In this document: piece after piece, positions 25,902 to 38,441 of the stretch
Layout of the letters: the number at the start of each line of letters is the position of its first letter
How positions within the stretch are numbered: position 1 is the first letter of the stretch
Assembly (NCBI GenBank): GCA_948099385.1
Contig: CANUEZ040000196.1
Location: forward strand, 45,001-109,000
DNA: 64,000 bases
Origin: Fasciola hepatica
Taxonomy: Eukaryota; Platyhelminthes; Trematoda; Plagiorchiida; Fasciolidae
Reading direction: 5' to 3'
Program-made: the position numbers and the translations under genes
Notes under the pieces: model-generated
What the model saw: only the letters and a program-made list of their open reading frames with translations
Told to the model about the DNA's origin: nothing
The model's database searches: none

Positions 25902-27386
25902 GTGAGAAACGAACGGGTAATTCGTCGGTGAATTGAATCCGTCACCGAGGGATAGATGTTGGGAGAGGTTTTCAAAAGATTCCAATCTAGATTTGAAATG
26001 AAATGGTTGATTGCATGCACGCGGTCCGAATATATCCCATTTGGGGTTATGTTACCTTCAAAAGTAACACATCATTAGGAAAAGCAATTTGGCTCAAGAT
26101 TCACGCTTATCAAACAAATTGATCATAGAGCATCTAGTGCGTGCAAAGTTCTGCTTACGGAAATGAGTAGCTAGATTTAAAATGGAATTTGAAGGTACCG
26201 AAAACACATAGCTTGACTTCCTAAATAAAACACAGCATAACTGTGGCAGTAGTATAAGGAAGTTCATTCAAATCAGTGTATTGTCCGAATACACAGAACG
26301 CACACTCTGTAACGGAGATTGTAGAATCGGTAGATCTGTTGCACTCGGGAGCAGTTATTGTCTTTAACTAAGTAATCACGGAGTTCAACTTCAGGCTGAT
26401 CACCGAAGTCACATCGACAGACTCCTCCCGGCACCTGAGGAATAAATGCTGAAGTATCCTGTGAGTCGCCGCACTGGAGTTGACATAATTCCGCTCTTTC
26501 TACGATAGTTCAATTCTTAGACTAAACACGGTCAAGCACCAATTCCTTGATCTCTTCGATATTAAGGGAAATCGCAGTTTTGTGCTCCTCTGAAAGACCA
26601 CAGTTCGAAACTGCCGAAATAAATGGAGACCAGAATTACTGGATTGTGGGACTGAATGGCACAAGACAACTGCTGGGGTACCACACGTGGAACAATAACC
26701 CAATTACCAACTAGAGGTCGCTATCGCGAATATGAGCGGTGCACAGAACCCAACGCAATTAGGAAGATAAACAAAGATTTTATAATCACACTAGTCAAGC
26801 TTGGATTTTCGCCGAAGCATAAATATTCAGTTAGTAATTATTCATCACAAATCTTCCGGATGTTCCCAAATGAATGACTATCTCTCAATGTGTTATGAAT
26901 TGTCGACATAGACCATAGCTGTTTCTTGACCTATCTTTCGGCAACCATATCTCCTATGTATCAAGCGATAGCCATAAAATGAAGCTGCTCCTTGGTTTAG
27001 TGTGCTGAAGTGTGCTTTCGTGAACAAAATAGTAAGGCAAATAGACAGCAGTTGAGATCGAGTCTCCCTGAACCAACCTTTGGTTCTGCCACTATGCCAT
27101 CAAAGTCGACAATCTAGCAAATGAACACGGTGACAGAAACGGTCGGCTATCCAAAATACGTTTACTAGATAAATGCAGGAAAGAGATACTTAGAGTTCTA
27201 CTCGACGATGATTAAACATTACACTTCATTAGGCAGTTATTTCCAGCCTAAGCTGGTCAGCCGCAAGTTCAGAGTTGATGGCTACTTCAACGTTCAGGTT
27301 AGTGATGAGCACCAATTCCAAAAATCAGAATGATAATAAAGTACCAGCGAAGACAACAAAGTGTAAGAACAACAACCTGGTCTCAG

Positions 27387-27457
27387 ACATTTGTCCAGAA
27401 GTTCTCTCAACTGCGCTTTCGTCACGTTCCTGTGCTGGGTTGGTGTGGCATTGCTTT
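27387..27457 (+). CDS. Possible short Cys-bearing exon
   Basis: CTGGTCTCAG acceptor, GTGAGT donor, frame ICPEVLSTALSSRSC then AGLVWHCF with three cysteines. Its phase (1 in, 0 out) does not match the neighbours at 25707 and 27955, so another exon would be needed or this is chance. Confidence 0.25.
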
Positions 27458-27954
27458 GTGAGTCAGACTCTGTAGTCTAAATCTTCGGTTACCGTTCCCA
27501 TAGAAATATATTATATCGAAATGTTCCTGGTGGTTTTTGAGAAAACATTTACTATCTGCTTGTTTATCGTCTTTCTCTTTCAAATCCCAAACGATCCAAA
27601 AAGAACGTCGACCCAGAAAATTATGAGTTATGGTTAGGATAATAACCTAGTGATAAATAAAACTGGAGAACCGATTTTCATAGCTCAGGCTGCACTCGAC
27701 CTCCACACATTTTGCTGAAAACATTAGTAATTATTCCTACCCAGATCCTTTGAAATGGATATGTTTTGTTTCTCCAAAACACGCATGCAAGACCCATTGT
27801 CAGTCTCCTGAGAAAAACTCGGTTTGTTAATTTACCCATCGATGTGGTATCTCGTGCTTATATTGAAACTGTCTTTGTCATCACTCTATGCATGAAAACT
27901 GTAAATGGACTGTTCAAATGCCTTCCACCGAGCCATGGTCTGTTTGCTATTTAG

Positions 27955-28119
27955 CTGTGTGATTTCGTGCGCGTCAACCACAAAAGACTGGAACATCACT
28001 ACTTGTTTGAAATTCATCACTGTAACTCTCCTGAATCCAGATATCCAGATATTTTATCATGATTTGTGTCAAATTTTCTGCAGCGTATGCTCTAAGATTA
28101 TAGAGACTGGTGCCGTTTT
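27955..28119 (+). CDS. Candidate cysteine-rich exon
   Basis: A strong acceptor (GTCTGTTTGCTATTTAG) precedes CVISCASTTKDWNITTC, LKFITVTLLNPD and HDLCQIFCSVCSK. The frame then reaches a GTCAGT donor after GAVL. Seven cysteines and an N-glycosylation-type NIT fit a disulphide-bonded extracellular module, but the family is not recognised. Phase 2 in fits the 25707 exon. It is the last exon candidate before the PLE endonuclease tail and the triplication. Confidence 0.4.
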
Positions 28120-28614
28120 GTCAGTGCTCAACGTCCAGGTCCTAACCAAGACAAAAATGCTCATGGAAGGCCAATATGCCCTTCGAGCCGACTGAACCCA
28201 TATTGGTGGTCGACCGATCCAGGTACGCTTTGACAACATAATATTCCCAGCTAGTGCGAATTTCTCGCGACGCTGACTAAGGTGGTCATCTTCAGTACTC
28301 ATAGATCACTAGAGTCAGATCAGTTACAATGCTATTGATTGTCTCTGATGCAGGTCAGTTTGGTATCCTTCAAAACCAGGCACAAGCAAGAGTGATGTAT
28401 ATTTGTACTGCAATCCTATTGTCAATAACGCGCAGGTCATTTCCACATGAATCAAAATAAATGTAGAGACAATGTGATATGATATATGAGAAATGACAAT
28501 GAGAAAAAAGCTGTGTGACAAAAAAAAACGAATGCAGAAACTATTAAAAGCCACAAATATTATGCAGCTGACCTCAGAATTGTTCATCGAACGATTAAGA
28601 TCCCCACACCCTCG

Positions 28615-29004
28615 GTGAAAAAACATCCATCTCTGTACACCAAATCGAATCGGATTTACCCATTTCAATGTAGTTGCGGAGCAACCTACGTGGGTCGAAC
28701 AGAGCGACAGTTACGTTACCGAGTGATTGATAACATTCCAAATTGGGTACAACGTTTTGTGATAGAATCAGGGGCAGATCGAAGGCATAATGACAACGTT
28801 CGAAAACATAAGATCTGGTCGTCGGCCGTCGCTCGTCATCTGATGACGCAACATCCAGCTGACCGAAGCGCTGAGTTTCGGGTCATTTACGTGGCAAAGG
28901 ATACCAGGCTTTTGAGGTTTGCTGAAGCTGTTGCCATACATCGATGGAAACCTATATTATGTCAGCAGAAACAGCTCTTTATTAATATGTTTTTACCATG
29001 GTGA
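28615..29004 (+). pseudogene. Penelope-like element GIY-YIG endonuclease tail
   Basis: The frame reads FQCSCGATYVGRTERQLR, a Penelope-type GIY-YIG start (CxCGAxYxGRT), then RHLMTQHPAD, and ends AEAVAIHRWKPILC plus QKQLFINMFLPW, the usual C terminus of fluke Penelope polyproteins. About 130 codons are open to a TGA. The RT that should precede it is not recognisable upstream of 28.6 kb, so this is a truncated copy. In live PLEs this nuclease cuts the target for reverse transcription. The last two thirds (from 28798) lie in copy 1 of the tandem unit and recur in copies 2 and 3. Confidence 0.85.
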
Positions 29005-32000
29005 TGTAACTTGGCCATTGTAATGTTCCCTATTTGTCGAACATAATAGTTTTACATGAACTTATATAAACAATATCGTTTTGCAGTATGCACCATGTTG
29101 AGATACAGCGAAATCGTCCCGGACGTAAATCTTGCTATGTTGCAACTTTGGCTTTTCTTTTCTACAAATATTTTGTCTAAATATAATTACTATACCGTAT
29201 AATCCATGCCACATCGAAGTGATCACATAGGCAAGCCACTCTTTAATTCAAACTTCGATCCCCGTCTAGATCGCTAGGCGCTGATCACAAAGACATGATC
29301 ATGAGGTTTGAACAACATTATTCCGGCCACCTGCAACCACTTTCCCTTTGGTATCATTTTGTTGGCCACAGATACCTTCCTGCAATGTCCTACTTCATCG
29401 TGTACTAAATAACTAAACAGAATAAAACTGATCTATTTTGAAAGAATCGGGCTGGATCTTTCTACAACAAATGTAATAAGATGTACGATGATTGAAATTT
29501 CGGGTGCAGACATCAATTCTCCGTCAGAGGCGGAGGTTCTCCGTGCAATTAGTCACACCAAACAACGTGAGGCTGCTGAACCATTTTGGTTTCTCCCATC
29601 TGCTTCCAAAGACCGTTAACCGACAATGACACCTGAGTTGACTGAATGTCTAAGTTTTATTGTGTGCGAAGGAACAGGTTCACAAGAGTTGTTTTAAACC
29701 GGTCATCGTACCGATTTACAGGAAAGGCAATAGCCTCCCCCTCGATGAAAAGCATACGGGAATAATTCCGGGTAAAGTGCTCGTTGGGAATGTTTTCCAG
29801 CAGTTAACTACCACTCGATTACAGTGCGCACCTCATTTCCAAGTGAATTTGGTTATCGTTTGACCTTCAGATTCTACAGTGCTTTGTGCTTATCGGTTAT
29901 TTTATCAATGTGTGCCTTCATGTCACCGGAATTTTCGTTGAACTCCTACTCATTGTATAGTTGACGTTTTTGCGTGCACCCCGGGCGTTCTGAATTTCTC
30001 TAGACATTGAGTGCTACCGCAAAATTAAGAAATATCGGAAAGTTCATCTGTCAAACAGATTTAAAAGACTAGAAGCGAAATGGTATGGCACTCATGAAAT
30101 GCATCGTGTTAACTGGCAGGTTGCTTTGCACCATACTCTCGAACAACACGATTCCGCTTGTGGGGATAATCAGCCACTTCGCGAGTTTTGTAAAATGGCC
30201 CACATTTACTGCACTAGGAATCTGTAATCTGTACCAGATGTGGCTACATTCCGATATAGGTGATCTGCCAATAGAATTCAAAGGGTGCAATGTTATCTAG
30301 AATGACCCCACCTGTCAGAATCGGAATCACGGTAATCAAAATTTCCTGATGCAAGCATTTAGAAATTGCGTTTGCGTGCCGTGAAAATTGAATCGCATGC
30401 TTATCGATGGGATTCAATCTACCAGTCTTTAGTGAATAACGACCGAGTATCAGTCCAGCACCATTTTATTCAATAATTGGTATTTCTGAATTCGCTATGA
30501 AATACAAGTCAAAAATAACGTACCACATTGAAATATCAGTGGTGACCATCGCTGAAGATTTTGATAACTTAGATGTCTGTTCTCTAAAGTGTTCAGAACT
30601 GATGAATATTGTGAAGGACTTTACAAGAGAAAATGCACAGCCCGATTTTCCTTTGCCTATGACATCGATATTTTCTCCTCGATAAAAGGCTCCTTGAATC
30701 AGCTTTGATCACCATTTCACCGAGGCTTGCCATAAGACCCATTGCAAGTCATGCCACGTTATGCATACCCATTCTTATGGCTATAGGATTTTCCGTAGGG
30801 AAGCAAACACTGAATCCGATACTGATGCAAGAAATGACTGTGACAACTGATTTTATACAGTTCTACAATCCTTGTGTCCCAATTTGTTGAAATCATCTAT
30901 CAAGGTAGTTGAATTCCGACTTCGATATATTTTTCTCAGTAGAGTCCATTCACATCCGCTGCACTGGGCTTTTGTCGCCTTATATGGAAACATTTGGGCA
31001 GCAGATATAAGTTGCTTTTATGAGCAAAAATCATATATCAGCTAAGCAAACCACGTATTTGGGTCAATTTCAAATAGAAATTTGACAGACTGAATTCAGA
31101 AAGAAATCATGTAAGCTCAAATTATCTCAGATGTGAAACAGTGGGAAAAAGCTCTGTTGTATGAGCTCTCCGTAACGGGTGAGTCAGAATAAACGATTAT
31201 AGAAATCACCTAAGTCTTCTAACCACCTTTGATACTCAATAAAAAAGCTATTGCGATTCTTACTTAATCGGACCTTTGACGATACGTTTTACCGAATGCA
31301 TCTGAACACCATCGCTCTCCGCTGGAGACCAGTTCCTATTATTGATATTCCTAAAAAGTCAAAACGGTAAATTTCGCCCAATTGCATGCACCATGATTCT
31401 TCGGAAACCATTCAAAAAGCCCACACATCATCAATTTCAATCGTGTTTGGTAAATGTATAGAATGTTGAAAATTCACTCACACTGATGAATAAAACCACG
31501 TTGTAACCTGATATTATGTGACCTCGTTTAGTCAATTGGTGTTGTCAAATCTGCAGCACTGGACAGATTTTGGAACATGAACACAGAAGTGATAGGCCTC
31601 ACATCTTTGCACTACCTAATTGAAAGCGGTGCTCGATTCATTAGATCGCTCAGTTCTCTGTGGTCACTTCTTGTTCATGGGTGAAGCAAAGAGAATTTAA
31701 TCTCCTCATTAGGCCCCTGCATTCAAGTAGACCGTGGGATTCAGGTAAATTCAACTTCAGTCGATTGCGGCAATCATTCAAACAAATCAATTAGGCAAAT
31801 TTGTGTACTTTTGGGCAGTTCTCTCTTGTTTTTGTCCTAGTGCTCATTGTTTTGTTTCGTGAAATTGTTGATAGTGAACTTTTCCGGCTTGACAAACTTT
31901 GGACGCTGAAGTTAAAGAGAAGATATCTCCGGTAAATGAGTATCCAGTTTAAATGCATGCTCCTCTGGACGGCTGTGTCGACATATTTGGTATGGGTTTC

Positions 32001-32050
32001 GTACCTTCAACTGACAAGATGTTCTAACATGACTGTGTCAACTCAAAGCC
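28798..32050 (+). repeat. Tandem unit copy 1 (3,253 bp)
   Basis: First of three head-to-tail copies with an exact period of 3,253 bases. The left edge joins non-repeated sequence inside the PLE endonuclease frame (NDNVRKHK); the right edge runs through CTCAAA, three extra bases GCC, then GTTCGAAA of copy 2. Content in order: endonuclease C terminus, about 500 bases of 3' sequence, a LINE RT fragment, about 2 kb without recognised genes, and a 43-codon signal-peptide-like frame at the right end. It differs from copies 2 and 3 at roughly a dozen single bases. Confidence 0.97.
29509..29860 (+). pseudogene. LINE RT N-terminal fragment in unit copy 1
   Basis: The frame SPSEAEVLRAISHTKQREAAEP corresponds to the linker ahead of the RT fingers in CR1-type LINEs (PxxxEVxxAIxxxKxxKAAGPD). 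After stops and shifts it continues as FKPVIVPIYRKGN, the VIVPIFKKG block, and a degraded NHRGISL region. Several stops make it non-functional. Being LINE rather than PLE, it shows the tandem unit is a compound of unrelated elements, not one transposon. Confidence 0.65.
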
Positions 32051-32064
32051 GTTCGAAACCATAA
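31936..32064 (+). pseudogene. Truncated signal-peptide-like frame, copy 1/2 junction
   Basis: ATG opens MSIQFKCMLLWTAVSTYLVW: a short basic start and a hydrophobic core, as in a secretion signal. The frame crosses the tandem junction and stops six codons later (SRSKP then TAA), giving 42 residues. It is a copy of the 5' end of the frame at 38442, cut by the duplication breakpoint. If transcribed it could make only a signal-like peptide. Confidence 0.5.
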
Positions 32065-32257
32065 GATCTGGTCGTCGGCCGTCGCTCGTCATCTGATGAC
32101 GCAACATCCAGCTGACCGAAGCGCTGAGTTTCGGGTCATTTACGTGGCAAAGGATACCAGGCTTTTGAGGTTTGCTGAAGCTGTTGCCATACATCGATGG
32201 AAACCTATATTATGTCAGCAGAAACAGCTCTTTATTAATATGTTTTTACCATGGTGA
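32051..32257 (+). pseudogene. PLE endonuclease C-terminal fragment, copy 2
   Basis: Repeats the part of the 28615 frame downstream of the breakpoint: RHLMTQHPAD, AEAVAIHRW and the FLPW end. The GIY-YIG motif itself lies outside the unit, so this copy lacks the catalytic start. Confidence 0.8.
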
Positions 32258-32761
32258 TGTAACTTGGCCATTGTAATGTTCCCTATTTGTCGAACATAAT
32301 AGTTTTACATGAACTTATATAAACAATATCGTTCTGCAGTATGCACCATGTTGAGATACAGCGAAATCGTCCCGGACGTAAATCTTGTTATGTTGCAACT
32401 TTGGCTTTTCTTTTCTACAAATATTTTGTCTAAATATAATTACTATACCGTATAATCCATGCCACATCGAAGTGATCACATAGGCAAGCCACACTTTAAT
32501 TCAAACTTCGATCCTCGTCTAGATCGCTAGGCGCTGATCACAAAGACATGATCATGAGGTTTGAACAACATTATTCCGGCCACCTGCAACCACTTTCCCT
32601 TTGGTATCATTTTGTTGGCCACAGATACCTTCCTGCAATGTCCTACTTCATCGTGTACTGAATAACTAAACAGAATAAAACTGATCTATTTTGAAAGAAT
32701 CGGGCTGGATCTTTCTACAACAAATGTAATAAGATGTACGATGATTGAAATTTCGGGTGCA

Positions 32762-33113
32762 GACATCAATTCTCCGTCAGAGGCGGAGGTTCTCCGTGCA
32801 ATTAGTCACACCAAACAACGTGAGGCTGCTGAACCATTTTGGTTTCTCCCATCTGCTTCCAAAGACCGTTAACCGACAATGACACCTGAGTTGACTGAAT
32901 GTCTAAGTTTTATTGTGTGCGAAGGAACAGGTTCACAAGAGTTGTTTTAAACCGGTCATCGTACCGATTTACAGGAAAGGCAATAGCCTCCCCCTCGATG
33001 AAAAGCATACGGGAATAATTCCGGGTAAAGTGCTCGTTGGGAATGTTTTCCAGCAGTTAACTACCACTCGATTACAGTGCGCACCTCATTTCCAAGTGAA
33101 TTTGGTTATCGTT
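32762..33113 (+). pseudogene. LINE RT N-terminal fragment in unit copy 2
   Basis: Same fragment as in copy 1, offset by 3,253 bases, with the same stops; VIVPIYRKGN is readable. Confidence 0.65.
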
Positions 33114-35188
33114 TGACCTTCAGATTCTACAGTGCTTTGTGCTTATCGGTTATTTTATCAATGTGTGCCTTCATGTCACCGGAATTTTCGTTGAACTCCT
33201 ACTCATTGTATAGTTGACGTTTTTGCGTGCACCCCGGGCGTTCTGAATTTCTCTAGACATTGAGTGCTACCGCAAAATTAAGAAATATCGGAAAGTTCAT
33301 CTGTCAAACAGATTTAAAAGACTAGAAGCGAAATGGTATGGCACTCATGAAATGCATCGTGTTAACTGGCAGGTTGCTTTGCACCATACTCTCGAACAAC
33401 ACGATTCCGCTTGTGGGGATAATCAGCCACTTCGCGAGTTTTGTAAAATGGCCCACATTTACTGCACTAGGAATCTGTAATCTGTACCAGATGTGGCTAC
33501 ATTCCGATATAGGTGATCTGCCAATAGAATTCAAAGGGTGCAATGTTATCTAGAATGACCCCACCTGTCAGAATCGGAATCACGGTAATCAAAATTTCCT
33601 GATGCAAGCATTTAGAAATTGCGTTTGCGTGCCGTGAAAATTGAATCGCATGCTTATCGATGGGATTCAATCTACCAGTCTTTAGTGAATAACGACCGAG
33701 TATCAGTCCAGCACCATTTTATTCAATAATTGGTATTTCTGAATTCGCTATGAAATACAAGTCAAAAATAACGTACCACATTGAAATATCAGTGGTGACC
33801 ATCGCTGAAGATTTTGATAACTTAGATGTCTGTTCTCTAAAGTGTTCAGAACTGATGAATATTGTGAAGGACTTTACAAGAGAAAATGCACAGCCCGATT
33901 TTCCTTTGCCTATGACATCGATATTTTCTCCTCGATAAAAGGCTCCTTGAATCAGCTTTGATCACCATTTCACCGAGGCTTGCCATAAGACCCATTGCAA
34001 GTCATGCCACGTTATGCATACCCATTCTTATGGCTATAGGATTTTCCGTAGGGAAGCAAACACTGAATCCGATACTGATGCAAGAAATGATTGTGACAAC
34101 TGATTTTATACAGTTCTACAATCCTTGTGTCCCAATTTGTTGAAATCATCTATCAAGGTAGTTGAATTCCGACTTCGATATATTTTTCTCAGTAGAGTCC
34201 ATTCACATCCGCTGCACTGGGCTTTTGTCGCCTTATATGGAAACATTTGGGCAGCAGATATAAGTTGCTTTTATGAGCAAAAATCATATATCAGCTAAGC
34301 AAACCACGTATTTGGGTCAATTTCAAATAGAAATTTGACAGACTGAATTCAGAAAGAAATCATGTAAGCTCAAATTATCTCAGATGTGAAACAGTGGGAA
34401 AAAGCTCTGTTGTATGAGCTCTCCGTAACGGGTGAGTCAGAATAAACGATTATAGAAATCACCTAAGTCTTCTAACCACCTTTGATACTCAATAAAAAAG
34501 CTATTGCGATTCCTACTTAATCGGACCTTTGACGATACGTTTTACCGAATGCATCTGAACACCATCGCTCTCCGCTGGAGACCAGTTCCTATTATTGATA
34601 TACCTAAAAAGTCAAAACGGTAAATTTCGCCCAATTGCATGCACCATGATTCTTCGGAAACCATTCAAAAAGCCCACACATCATCAATTTCAATCGTGTT
34701 TGGTAAATGTATAGAATGTTGAAAATTCACTCACACTGATGAATAAAACCACGTTGTAACCTGATATTATGTGACCTCGTTTAGTCAATTGGTGTTGTCA
34801 AATCTGCAGCACTGGACAGATTTTGGAACATGAACACAGAAGTGATAGGCCTCACATCTTTGCACTACCTAATTGAAAGCGGTGCTCGATTCATTAGATC
34901 GCTCAGTTCTCTGTGGTCACTTCTTGTTCATGGGTGAAGCATAGAGAATTTAATCTCCTCATTAGGCCCCTGCATTCAAGTAGACCGTGGGATTCAGGTA
35001 AATTCAACTTCAGTCGATTGCGGCAATCATTCAAACAAATCAATTAAGCAAATTTGTGTACTTTTGGGCAATTCTCTCTTGTTTTTGTCCTAGTGCTCAT
35101 TGTTTTGTTTCGTGAAATTGTTGATAGTGAACTTTTCCGGTTTGACAAACTTTGGACGCTGAAGTTAAAGAGAAGATATCTCCGGTAA

Positions 35189-35317
35189 ATGAGTATCCAG
35201 TTTAAATGCATGCTCCTCTGGACGGCTGTGTCGACATATTTGGTATGGGTTTCGTACCTTCAACTGACAAGATGTTCTAACATGACTGTGTCAACTCAAA
35301 GCCGTTCGAAACCATAA
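35189..35317 (+). pseudogene. Truncated signal-peptide-like frame, copy 2/3 junction
   Basis: Same 42-residue frame as at 31936, offset by 3,253 bases, ending at the same junction-made stop. Confidence 0.5.
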
Positions 35318-35510
35318 GATCTGGTCGTCGGCCGTCGCTCGTCATCTGATGACGCAACATCCAGCTGACCGAAGCGCTGAGTTTCGGGTCATTTACGTGG
35401 CAAAGGATACCAGGCTTTTGAGGTTTGCTGAAGCTGTTGCCATACATCGATGGAAACCTATATTATGTCAGCAGAAACAGCTCTTTATTAATATGTTTTT
35501 ACCATGGTGA
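35304..35510 (+). pseudogene. PLE endonuclease C-terminal fragment, copy 3
   Basis: As in copy 2: only the C-terminal 60-odd codons, without the GIY-YIG motif. Confidence 0.8.
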
Positions 35511-36014
35511 TGTAACTTGGCCATTGTAATGTTCCCTATTTGTCGAACATAATAGTTTTACATGAACTTATATAAACAATATCGTTCTGCAGTATGCACC
35601 ATGTTGAGATACAGCGAAATCGTCCCGGACGTAAATCTTGTTATGTTGCAACTTTGGCTTTTCTTTTCTACAAATATTTTGTCTAAATATAATTACTATA
35701 CCGTATAATCCATGCCACATCGAAGTGATCACATAGGCAAGCCACACTTTAATTCAAACTTCGATCCTCGTCTAGATCGCTAGGCGCTGATCACAAAGAC
35801 ATGATCATGAGGTTTGAACAACATTATTCCGGCCACCTGCAACCACTTTCCCTTTGGTATCATTTTGTTGGCCACAGATACCTTCCTGCAATGTCCTACT
35901 TCATCGTGTACTGAATAACTAAACAGAATAAAACTGATCTATTTTGAAAGAATCGGGCTGGATCTTTCTACAACAAATGTAATAAGATGTACGATGATTG
36001 AAATTTCGGGTGCA

Positions 36015-36366
36015 GACATCAATTCTCCGTCAGAGGCGGAGGTTCTCCGTGCAATTAGTCACACCAAACAACGTGAGGCTGCTGAACCATTTTGGTTTCT
36101 CCCATCTGCTTCCAAAGACCGTTAACCGACAATGACACCTGAGTTGACTGAATGTCTAAGTTTTATTGTGTGCGAAGGAACAGGTTCACAAGAGTTGTTT
36201 TAAACCGGTCATCGTACCGATTTACAGGAAAGGCAATAGCCTCCCCCTCGATGAAAAGCATACGGGAATAATTCCGGGTAAAGTGCTCGTTGGGAATGTT
36301 TTCCAGCAGTTAACTACCACTCGATTACAGTGCGCACCTCATTTCCAAGTGAATTTGGTTATCGTT
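36015..36366 (+). pseudogene. LINE RT N-terminal fragment in unit copy 3
   Basis: Same fragment as in copy 1, offset by 6,506 bases, with the same stops. Confidence 0.65.
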
Positions 36367-38441
36367 TGACCTTCAGATTCTACAGTGCTTTGTGCTTATC
36401 GGTTATTTTATCAATGTGTGCCTTCATGTCACCGGAATTTTCGTTGAACTCCTACTCATTGTATAGTTGACGTTTTTGCGTGCACCCCGGGCGTTCTGAA
36501 TTTCTCTAGACATTGAGTGCTACCGCAAAATTAAGAAATATCGGAAAGTTCATCTGTCAAACAGATTTAAAAGACTAGAAGCGAAATGGTATGGCACTCA
36601 TGAAATGCATCGTGTTAACTGGCAGGTTGCTTTGCACCATACTCTCGAACAACACGATTCCGCTTGTGGGGATAATCAGCCACTTCGCGAGTTTTGTAAA
36701 ATGGCCCACATTTACTGCACTAGGAATCTGTAATCTGTACCAGATGTGGCTACATTCCGATATAGGTGATCTGCCAATAGAATTCAAAGGGTGCAATGTT
36801 ATCTAGAATGACCCCACCTGTCAGAATCGGAATCACGGTAATCAAAATTTCCTGATGCAAGCATTTAGAAATTGCGTTTGCGTGCCGTGAAAATTGAATC
36901 GCATGCTTATCGATGGGATTCAATCTACCAGTCTTTAGTGAATAACGACCGAGTATCAGTCCAGCACCATTTTATTCAATAATTGGTATTTCTGAATTCG
37001 CTATGAAATACAAGTCAAAAATAACGTACCACATTGAAATATCAGTGGTGACCATCGCTGAAGATTTTGATAACTTAGATGTCTGTTCTCTAAAGTGTTC
37101 AGAACTGATGAATATTGTGAAGGACTTTACAAGAGAAAATGCACAGCCCGATTTTCCTTTGCCTATGACATCGATATTTTCTCCTCGATAAAAGGCTCCT
37201 TGAATCAGCTTTGATCACCATTTCACCGAGGCTTGCCATAAGACCCATTGCAAGTCATGCCACGTTATGCATACCCATTCTTATGGCTATAGGATTTTCC
37301 GTAGGGAAGCAAACACTGAATCCGATACTGATGCAAGAAATGATTGTGACAACTGATTTTATACAGTTCTACAATCCTTGTGTCCCAATTTGTTGAAATC
37401 ATCTATCAAGGTAGTTGAATTCCGACTTCGATATATTTTTCTCAGTAGAGTCCATTCACATCCGCTGCACTGGGCTTTCGTCGCCTTATATGGAAACATT
37501 TGGGCAGCAGATATAAGTTGCTTTTATGAGCAAAAATCATATATCAGCTAAGCAAACCACGTATTTGGGTCAATTTCAAATAGAAATTTGACAGACTGAA
37601 TTCAGAAAGAAATCATGTAAGCTCAAATTATCTCAGATGTGAAACAGTGGGAAAAAGCTCTGTTGTATGAGCTCTCCGTAACGGGTGAGTCAGAATAAAC
37701 GATTATAGAAATCACCTAAGTCTTCTAACCACCTTTGATACTCAATAAAAAAGCTATTGCGATTCCTACTTAATCGGACCTTTGACGATACGTTTTACCG
37801 AATGCATCTGAACACCATCGCTCTCCGCTGGAGACCAGTTCCTATTATTGATATTCCTAAAAAGTCAAAACGGTAAATTTCGCCCAATTGCATGCACCAT
37901 GATTCTTCGGAAACCATTCAAAAAGCCCACACATCATCAATTTCATTCGTGTTTGGTAAATGTATAGAATGTTGAAAATTCACTCACACTGATGAATAAA
38001 ACCACGTTGTAACCTGATATTATGTGACCTCGTTTAGTCAATTGGTGTTGTCAAATCTGCAGCACTGGACAGATTTTGGAACATGAACACAGAAGTGATA
38101 GGCCTCACATCTTTGCACTACCTAATTGAAAGCGGTGCTCGATTCATTAGATCGCTCAGTTCTCTGTGGTCACTTCTTGTTCATGGGTGAAGCATAGAGA
38201 ATTTAATCTCCTCATTAGGCCCCTGCATTCAAGTAGACCGTGGGATTCAGGTAAATTCAACTTCAGTCGATTGCGGCAATCATTCAAACAAATCAATTAG
38301 GCAAATTTGTGTACTTTTGGGCAGTTCTCTCTTGTTTTTGTCCTAGTGCTCATTGTTTTGTTTCGTGAAATTGTTGATAGTGAACTTTTCCGGCTTGACA
38401 AACTTTGGACGCTGAAGTTAAAGAGAAGATATCTCCGGTAA

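Larger units (their letters stand above)
32051..35303 (+). repeat. Tandem unit copy 2 (3,253 bp)
   Basis: Collinear with copy 1 throughout. It shares with copy 3 several variants in its left half (TATCGTTCTGCAG, CTTGTTATG, GTACTGAATAAC, GAAATGATTG). It alone carries variants in its right half (GATATACC, CAATTAAGC, GGGCAATTC, CCGGTTTG). The right edge has the same CTCAAA-GCC-GTTCGAAA junction as copy 1. Confidence 0.97.

Noticed and set aside
28796..28850. CTGATGACGC inside the PLE endonuclease frame as a hammerhead start
   Set aside because: No GAAA with a closable helix follows at the right distance, and the bases are explained by the coding frame.
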